In this document: positions 59,624 through 64,000 of the stretch, one piece after another
Layout: each line of letters starts with the position of its first letter
How positions within the stretch are numbered: the first letter of the stretch is position 1
Assembly (NCBI RefSeq): GCF_018919385.1
Contig: NZ_JAHLMF010000012.1
Location: forward strand, 64,483-128,482
Direction of reading: 5' to 3'
DNA from: Geomonas diazotrophica
GTDB lineage: Bacteria > Desulfobacterota > Desulfuromonadia > Geobacterales > Geobacteraceae
Length of the DNA stretch: 64,000 nt
Made by a program: the position numbers and the translations under genes
Notes under the pieces: model-generated
Databases searched by the model: none
What the model was told of the DNA's origin: nothing
The model's input: only the letters and a program-made list of their open reading frames with translations

Positions 59624-59938
59624 TTACCCCCGCTTGCCGAAGTAGATCCCCGCGGCCACGGCGCAGAGGACCACCAGCGAGAACAGGGCGAAGTGCCAGT
59701 CCCGCTCCTTCACGAAGATGATTGCGGCGGCGACCACGCGCAGGACCGGCGTCCCGAGCAGCACCAAAAGGCCGGCGGTGATCAGCTTGGGCGCGAGCTC
59801 GGTCTGCCCGAGCACCATGACCGCGATGCCGACTGCCAACAGCGCCGCAGCCGCCAGAGAACCGAGCCGCAAAAGCCTCGCCAGCACCAGCTCGATCGGG
59901 TGTACGGCTTTCTCCTCCGGATCGTTTCCTACCACCAC
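59624..59938 (-). CDS. DUF1634 membrane protein
   Basis: The product is 104 residues with three hydrophobic helices (LGSLAAAALLAVGIAVMVLG, LITAGLLVLLGTPVLRVVAA, HFALFSLVVLCAVAAGIYFG), including the TPVLRVVAAAIIFVKERDWH signature of DUF1634. The gene start (GTG 59938, AAGGGGG upstream) overlaps the TauE stop by 10 nt, so translation is coupled. DUF1634 proteins commonly accompany TauE/SafE permeases and are presumed accessory subunits. The 396-codon frame that spans this region in the track is a different frame joined by chance. Confidence 0.82.
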   Translation of the reverse strand: MVVGNDPEEKAVHPIELVLARLLRLGSLAAAALLAVGIAVMVLGQTELAPKLITAGLLVLLGTPVLRVVAAAIIFVKERDWHFALFSLVVLCAVAAGIYFGKRG

Positions 59939-60765
59939 TTCACCCCCTTGTAGATCATCTCGAGCGCCGTGTAGGCCAGGATCGGCATGAAGAAGAGGCG
60001 AATCTTGCCGGCCTTCATGCGCAGCATCAGGCGCGCCCCGAGGATCGCCCCCAGGAGCACCCCGAGCACCACGGGCCCCGCCACCAGCGGCTTCACGTCG
60101 CCGCGTGCGAAGTAGACCACCGCTCCGGAAGCGGCGGTCACCCCGATCATGAAATTGGAGGTGGCGCTGGACGCCTTGAAGGGCATCCCCATCACCTGGT
60201 CCATGGCCGGCACCTTGAAGATCCCCGCCCCGATCCCCAAAAGCCCCGCAGCCGCCCCCGAGAAGTACATGATGATCAGCCCCGGCAGCGTCCGGGTTAC
60301 CTGGTAGTCCACCCGGTGCCCCAGCGCCTTGTCGAAGTAGGAGCCGCCGAGCCTGAGCCTTCTGGAAATGGCGTCGGGAACGACCTCGGATTTGGAATGC
60401 TCCTTCCTGGTGCGGAACATGTTGTAGGCCGAGTAGGCCAGCAGCAGGCCGAAGAGGATGAACAAAACGCGCTGGTTCACCAAGGCGGCCACCAGGGCGC
60501 CGGTAAGGGCCCCCGTGGCGGTTCCCATCTCCAGCCAGATCGCGACCCGGGTATTGGTGAGGCGGTCCCTCAAGAAGGCCACTGCGGCGCCGGTGGACGT
60601 GGCGATGATGGAGACGGTGGAAGCCGCGACCGCGGTGCGCATGGGCATGTCGAAGATGAGGGTGAGGGCCGGGACGATGATGATCCCGCCGCCCAGGCCC
60701 AGGATCGAGCCGATCACCCCCGCCACGACACCGATGGCAAATATTATTATGAAGGTCGTTACCAT
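59929..60765 (-). CDS. TauE/SafE-family anion permease
   Basis: The product is 278 residues, with eight to nine helices and the internal repeat typical of the family: GLGGGIIIVPALTLIFDMPM in the first half and GIGAGIFKVPAMDQVMGMPF in the second. TauE/SafE proteins move organic sulfonates, sulfite or related anions. ATG 60765 has GGGGG upstream and begins directly with the first helix; the longer frame adds a non-conserved Arg-rich leader. It is followed by DUF1634 with overlapping codons. No sulfur-metabolism gene is adjacent to refine the substrate. Confidence 0.85.
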   Translation of the reverse strand: MVTTFIIIFAIGVVAGVIGSILGLGGGIIIVPALTLIFDMPMRTAVAASTVSIIATSTGAAVAFLRDRLTNTRVAIWLEMGTATGALTGALVAALVNQRVLFILFGLLLAYSAYNMFRTRKEHSKSEVVPDAISRRLRLGGSYFDKALGHRVDYQVTRTLPGLIIMYFSGAAAGLLGIGAGIFKVPAMDQVMGMPFKASSATSNFMIGVTAASGAVVYFARGDVKPLVAGPVVLGVLLGAILGARLMLRMKAGKIRLFFMPILAYTALEMIYKGVKWW

Positions 60766-61054
60766 TGCAGAAAACCCCCGACCGGCGTCTGCCGGTGCAT
60801 GCGAATCGGGACAATCTACCTTTTCTCCGCAGGCTTTACAAACAAAAAAAGGTAACGAAATACCAATCTTCCGGCACCGGCAATTGCCGGCGGAGCCCCT
60901 GGCGCGGCGCTCTCTCCGCGCGTGGGGGTGCGGTCGGCCAGTGCACAAAGATTGGGCGGTTCTGCCTTTATTTTGCCTGTTGTTTCGGCCGTTGCCGGCG
61001 GCCGTCAGCTTCAACTATCCGTATTGTCGTTGTTTTGGAGCGGCGCGCTGGTTG
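60766..61054. other. Intergenic stretch before sigma-54 element, nothing recognised
   Basis: Contains overlapping short open frames on both strands without SD or family motif. Confidence 0.35.
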
Positions 61055-61070
61055 TGGCACAGCTCCTGCT
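61055..61070 (+). promoter_or_regulatory. Sigma-54 -24/-12 promoter candidate
   Basis: TGGCACAGCTCCTGCT matches TGGCAC-N5-TGCT with GG and GC 10 nt apart. Transcription would start near 61081, upstream of a hairpin terminator at 61127-61166 and the outer-membrane protein gene at 61268. Confidence 0.65.
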
Positions 61071-61080
61071 AATATGGGAT

Positions 61081-61166
61081 AGGTCACGAAGCACAACGAA
61101 GTGCACGAGACCACGGGCAGACAGGCAAGGGCGCCTCTCCACGACGGGTGAGAGGCGCCTTTTTTT
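61081..61166 (+). ncRNA. Candidate sigma-54-driven small RNA or leader
   Basis: Between the -24/-12 element and an intrinsic terminator lies an ~85-nt transcript without an SD-led open frame. Apart from the terminator stem it has a possible GTCACGAAGC.../GTGCACGAGAC partial pairing. It could be a stand-alone RNA, or a terminator-regulated leader for the outer-membrane protein 100 nt downstream. Confidence 0.42.
61127..61166 (+). terminator. Rho-independent terminator
   Basis: AAGG(G)CGCCTCTC / GAGAGGCGCCTT, one bulged G, 10-nt loop, then TTTTTT. Confidence 0.85.
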
Positions 61167-61267
61167 ATGGAAAATCCAGTGAAAGGGGGGGCAGCCGCAA
61201 GGGCTGGCAGGTTTCTAAAGATCAATCGCAGCACCAATACAAGAAAAAATTACAAAGGAGTAAAGAC

Positions 61268-62011
61268 ATGAAAAGAACCATCAAAGGCATCATCATGGCA
61301 ACGGCGCTGACCATCGCAACCAGCGGGATCGCAATGGCGACCCCCTCCACCCAGATCTGGATCCCCTCCACCGACATCCAGGGCTTCAAGAGCCTGCACC
61401 TCGGTATCGACAACTACACCCGCACCTCCAACAACTCCAGCGTGGGCAACGTCTACGACCTCGGGGTCACCGCCGGGGTGCTCCCCTTCGAAAAAATACA
61501 GGCCGAGGTCGGTGTGGACTACATCACCAGCGGCTCGAACGGCTACGACAGCAGGCCGATCTACTTCAACGCCAAGATAGGGACCCCGGAAGGGTCGCTC
61601 TTCGAGCTCTCCCCGGCACTGGCAGTCGGCGGTTACGGCTTCGGGACCAACGGCGACAAGAACAGCGCCTTCCGTACCGACCAGAACATCGTCTACGGTC
61701 TGGCTGCCAAGACCCTGCCGGTCGTTGGACGCCTCTCCGCCGGCTACTACTTCGGCAACGACAAGGTGATCGGGCCCAAGGATGACGGCGTGCTCCTTTC
61801 CTGGGACCGCACCATGAGCGAGATTTCCGACAAGCTCTGGCTGGCCGCCGACTACCAGGGAGGCAAGAACACGGTAGGTGCCTTCAGCTTCGGTGCGTCC
61901 TGGGCTTTCTCCAAGAACGTCTCCGTGATCCTTGGCTACGACATCTACAACGACCAGCAGCTTGCCGGCAAGAACACCTTCACCACCCAGGTGGATATCA
62001 ACTTCCCCTAA
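61268..62011 (+). CDS. Outer-membrane beta-barrel protein, unknown function
   Basis: From ATG 61268 (AAAGGAG upstream) the product is 247 residues: signal peptide (IMATALTIATSGIAMA), then about 230 residues of amphipathic strands (SLHLGIDNYTRTSNNSS, AEVGVDYITSGSNGYD, RLSAGYYFGNDKVIG, VSVILGYDIYNDQQL), ending in DINFP. It is probably a 10- to 12-stranded barrel. Codon use is heavily biased to GGC, ACC, AAC, as in abundant envelope proteins. A terminator hairpin and a sigma-54 element in the upstream region suggest conditional transcription. Substrate unknown. Confidence 0.75.
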   Translation: MKRTIKGIIMATALTIATSGIAMATPSTQIWIPSTDIQGFKSLHLGIDNYTRTSNNSSVGNVYDLGVTAGVLPFEKIQAEVGVDYITSGSNGYDSRPIYFNAKIGTPEGSLFELSPALAVGGYGFGTNGDKNSAFRTDQNIVYGLAAKTLPVVGRLSAGYYFGNDKVIGPKDDGVLLSWDRTMSEISDKLWLAADYQGGKNTVGAFSFGASWAFSKNVSVILGYDIYNDQQLAGKNTFTTQVDINFP

Positions 62012-62035
62012 CAGGGATGGCGGAGCCGAGTCGTT

Positions 62036-62074
62036 AGAAAGGGGGAGGTGCCCAGGCATCTCCCCTTTCTTTTT
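62036..62074 (+). terminator. Rho-independent terminator
   Basis: AGAAAGGGGGAGGTGCC / GGCATCTCCCCTTTCT, long stem with one bulge and one G-T pair, then TTTT. Confidence 0.82.
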
Positions 62075-62171
62075 GAGAGGCGGGCTCTCGCCATGCGCAG
62101 GCGGTGCAGCCGGGCGACCCGGATCGAGGATTGGGGATTTTGCCGCGGTCAAACTTTTTGCAACAAAAAGG

Positions 62172-62201
62172 TTGACTGCGCCCGGAGGGGTGTGTTACAA
62201 G
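62172..62201 (+). promoter_or_regulatory. Promoter of tRNA-fMet
   Basis: TTGACT (62172-62177), 18-nt spacer, TACAAG (62196-62201), 14 nt before the tRNA 5' end. Confidence 0.6.
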
Positions 62202-62215
62202 TTGGGACTCAATGA

Positions 62216-62292
<77 letters not shown>

Positions 62293-62301
62293 ATCAATCA
62301 C

Positions 62302-62335
62302 GGCCAGTTAGCTGAAACAGCTAACTGGCCTTTTT
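62302..62335 (+). terminator. Rho-independent terminator after tRNA-fMet
   Basis: GGCCAGTTAGCTG / CAGCTAACTGGCC, perfect 13-bp stem, 3-nt loop, then TTTTTG. Confidence 0.92.
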
Positions 62336-62357
62336 GTTATCCGGACGCAGGCAATGA

Positions 62358-62417
62358 CGCAGGTAGCCAAGGCTCTCATAACCCGAAGGTCACAGATCTA
62401 AATCCTGTCCCCGCAAC
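62358..62417 (+). pseudogene. Degenerate tandem copy of tRNA-fMet
   Basis: The last 43 nt (62375-62417) match tRNA-fMet positions 62248-62290 with three mismatches, all in the T-loop region. The preceding AATGACGC also matches the tRNA flank, but about 16 nt of acceptor and D-arm are missing between them. The fragment cannot fold as a tRNA and lacks a matching 5' acceptor strand. Confidence 0.75.
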
Positions 62418-63027
62418 TATTATTAAATCGAGGACTTCCTGGGTGTTGCGAGTTACTTTTTTAAACCTCTGCCTCTTTCCCTCAAGGGCTTGGTACAACT
62501 CTGGTAATGCATAGCACGCCACAAGATGATCGCCAATCCTTGGGGGCCATATTGATTGCCTGCTTATTGTTCGGCGCTGGGGCAATGTTTAACCTACACC
62601 TCCCTGACTATGTGCGATAAATCTTGCCCCTGTTTCGGAACGAGACTCGCTTAATCTTTAGCGGTATGTTAGAAATAGCAAATCCTCCGAGCATTCTACG
62701 CCGGCTTTATTGCGACCCTTCAAACGCGCACCCTGAGTTACTCCTGTGCGCTCATGATCGCTATTAACTTCTTGTGCCATGATAATTTACTGTGCTATAA
62801 AAACGACCTGGTTACGCTGTTCCAGCATTCCATATTCTCTTGAAAATGGCCGTAAGATGGACTAGCACTCTTGTAGAAAGCCTGGGGGAATAGACACCAA
62901 AGCGATGAGCCAGACGAGCGTCACCCAGCCCTGGAGCCCTCCGAATCGTCCGCTTGCTAGTTGCGTCCAGTCAAGCTAATAAGCACCCTCTAAGCCCCGA
63001 ATTGATACCGGTAATAGGCTATTTCGT
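62418..63027. other. Decayed or non-coding gap
   Basis: About 600 nt with lower GC and no long frame. A minus-strand frame at 62376-62585 has a protein-like stretch (ALPELYQALEGKRQRFKKVT) but no start signal and no recognised family, so it may be the remnant of a lost gene. No integrase or transposase motif was seen. Confidence 0.45.
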
Positions 63028-64000
63028 ATGAATTTGGCATCAAGGCAATCTATTGACAAGGAGGCTCTTTTGCCTAGTCAAAAGGGATTCACCCTTTCCG
63101 TAGTTGTCCCGGTTTACAATGAAGAAGAAGTGCTACCTGATTTCCACCGGCGGCTCTCGACGGTGATGAATAACCTTGGTGCCAACTGGGAAATACTTTA
63201 TGTAAATGATGGCAGCACCGACCGTACTCTGCAGGTTATTCGCGGATTATGCGATCCACGGGTGGCTACCATCGACCTGAGCCGCAATTTCGGCAAAGAG
63301 ATTGCCATGACTGCCGGATTGGACCATGCCCGGGGGGATGCTGTGGTGGTGATCGACGCCGACCTTCAGGACCCGCCCGAGTTGATTCCGGACCTCGTCT
63401 CGAAATGGCAGGACGGCTTCGACGTCGTCTACGCGAAACGCAGTGTCAGGGAGGGGGAATCATGCCTGAAAAAATCTACGGCGAAGCTTTTTTATCGAGT
63501 TATCCAGAGGCTTACCCGGATTAGTATACCGGAGGATACCGGGGATTTCCGGTTGCTCAGCAGGAAGGCAGTTCAGGCATTGGGGCTGCTGCGTGAACAG
63601 CATCGTTTCATGAAAGGGCTGTTTGCCTGGATAGGTTACCCGCAGGCTGCAGTCTACTTCCGGCGTTCGCCACGCTTCGCTGGGAAGACCAAATGGAACT
63701 ACTGGCGTCTGTGGAATTTCGCGCTGGAAGGTATTACCTCCTTCTCCATCGTTCCCTTGAAGATCGCTTCCTATATTGGCCTGCTGACCGCGACTGGTGC
63801 CTTTATTTATGCCTGCTTCGTCATCTTCAAGAAACTGACCTACGGCGATCCCGTGCAAGGCTATGCTTCCTTGATGGTAGTGATGCTGTTTCTGGGGGGA
63901 GTGCAATTGATGACCCTCGGCATGATAGGCGAATATCTTGGCAGGATGTTCAACGAAACCAAGCGGAGACCTCTCTACCTGGTGAATCATTTCGATCCTT
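63028..64000 (+). CDS. GtrB-type GT2 glycosyltransferase with C-terminal membrane helices, 3' end beyond window
   Basis: The open frame of 324 codons runs to the window edge, close to the usual length (about 310-340). The GT-A domain shows SVVVPVYNEEEVLPDFHRRL, VNDGSTDRTL, LSRNFGKEIAMTAGLDHARG and VIDADLQDPPELI. Two C-terminal hydrophobic helices (SIVPLKIASYIGLLTATGAF; ASLMVVMLFLGGVQLMTLGM) and IGEYLGRMFNETKRRP match GtrB/ArnC-like polyprenyl-phosphate glycosyltransferases. It charges undecaprenyl phosphate with a sugar for use on the periplasmic side. ATG 63028 has a weak SD, while TTG 63070 follows AAGGAGG and may be the real start. Confidence 0.85.
   Translation, partial: MNLASRQSIDKEALLPSQKGFTLSVVVPVYNEEEVLPDFHRRLSTVMNNLGANWEILYVNDGSTDRTLQVIRGLCDPRVATIDLSRNFGKEIAMTAGLDHARGDAVVVIDADLQDPPELIPDLVSKWQDGFDVVYAKRSVREGESCLKKSTAKLFYRVIQRLTRISIPEDTGDFRLLSRKAVQALGLLREQHRFMKGLFAWIGYPQAAVYFRRSPRFAGKTKWNYWRLWNFALEGITSFSIVPLKIASYIGLLTATGAFIYACFVIFKKLTYGDPVQGYASLMVVMLFLGGVQLMTLGMIGEYLGRMFNETKRRPLYLVNHFDP

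Noticed and set aside
59624-60814. 396-codon frame suggesting a TauE-DUF1634 fusion
   Set aside because: Its first part is an out-of-frame reading of TauE. The real TauE stop at 59929 overlaps a separate DUF1634 start.
62375-62417. Second functional tRNA-fMet or an att site
   Set aside because: The copy lacks the 5' acceptor strand and D-arm, so it cannot fold; no integrase or second boundary repeat was seen.

Overview
The window looks like chromosome of a dissimilatory metal-reducing deltaproteobacterium of the Geobacter/Geomonas type. The main reasons are the density of multihaem c-type cytochromes (ten genes with about 98 canonical CXXCH motifs), three homologues of the nanowire cytochrome OmcS, several Sel1-repeat proteins, NHL propellers, OmpA-like porins, and high-GC codon use. 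No plasmid, phage or CRISPR signature was seen.

Layout. (1) 1-5.3 kb: an edge-truncated TPR/GT-C membrane protein, a Sel1 protein with a 9-haem c7-type cytochrome, a small OB-fold protein, a cysteine-rich secreted protein and a GT2 glycosyltransferase. (2) 5.4-20.8 kb: four more loci of the GT-C/TPR membrane family (three intact, one a deletion pseudogene), a Dol-P-Man-synthase-like GT2, two Sel1 proteins, a small lipoprotein, an FKBP isomerase carrying a helix-hairpin-helix, a methyltransferase, a trypsin-like protease, a 992-residue membrane/spermidine-synthase-like fusion, and the remnant of a YfhO-like membrane protein. (3) 20.9-39.8 kb, the centrepiece: an NHL propeller, OmcS, a second OmcS-like cytochrome, a YVTN-propeller lipoprotein, a 750-residue outer-membrane beta-barrel, two CsgG/LpoB-like lipoproteins, a SurA-like isomerase, 26-haem and 16-haem cytochromes, a second NHL propeller, a lipoprotein, a Sel1 protein, and a third OmcS-like cytochrome on the opposite strand. 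(4) 40-50.8 kb: a second electron-transfer block, with a translationally coupled four-gene operon (cytochrome, TPR, cysteine-less thioredoxin-TPR, cytochrome) bracketed by two OmpA plus 'YTYV-domain' modules, and a tri-haem cytochrome. (5) 50.8-62.2 kb: ordinary chromosome with a PAS histidine kinase, Spy-like chaperone, OFA-family transporter, TadG-like protein, DUF309, periplasmic beta-carbonic anhydrase, TauE/DUF1634 pair and an outer-membrane protein. (6) 62.2-64 kb: initiator tRNA-fMet with a degenerate tandem copy, a decayed gap, and a GtrB-type GT2 running off the edge.

How it may work together (inference). Region 3 has the parts expected for making, folding, exporting and electrically connecting an OmcS-type cytochrome filament: filament subunits, periplasmic multihaem carriers, an isomerase, propellers, an outer-membrane barrel and CsgG-like lipoproteins. 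The adjoining GT-C/GT2 genes could form a lipid-linked sugar transfer system that decorates exported proteins, but nothing in the sequence proves the substrate. Regulatory signals that could be read include sigma-54 type -24/-12 elements before omcS, the OFA transporter and the 61 kb outer-membrane protein; several good sigma-70 promoters; and two promoter-terminator cassettes that may encode small RNAs. Starts given here were chosen by Shine-Dalgarno match and signal peptide, so several are shorter than the longest open frame.
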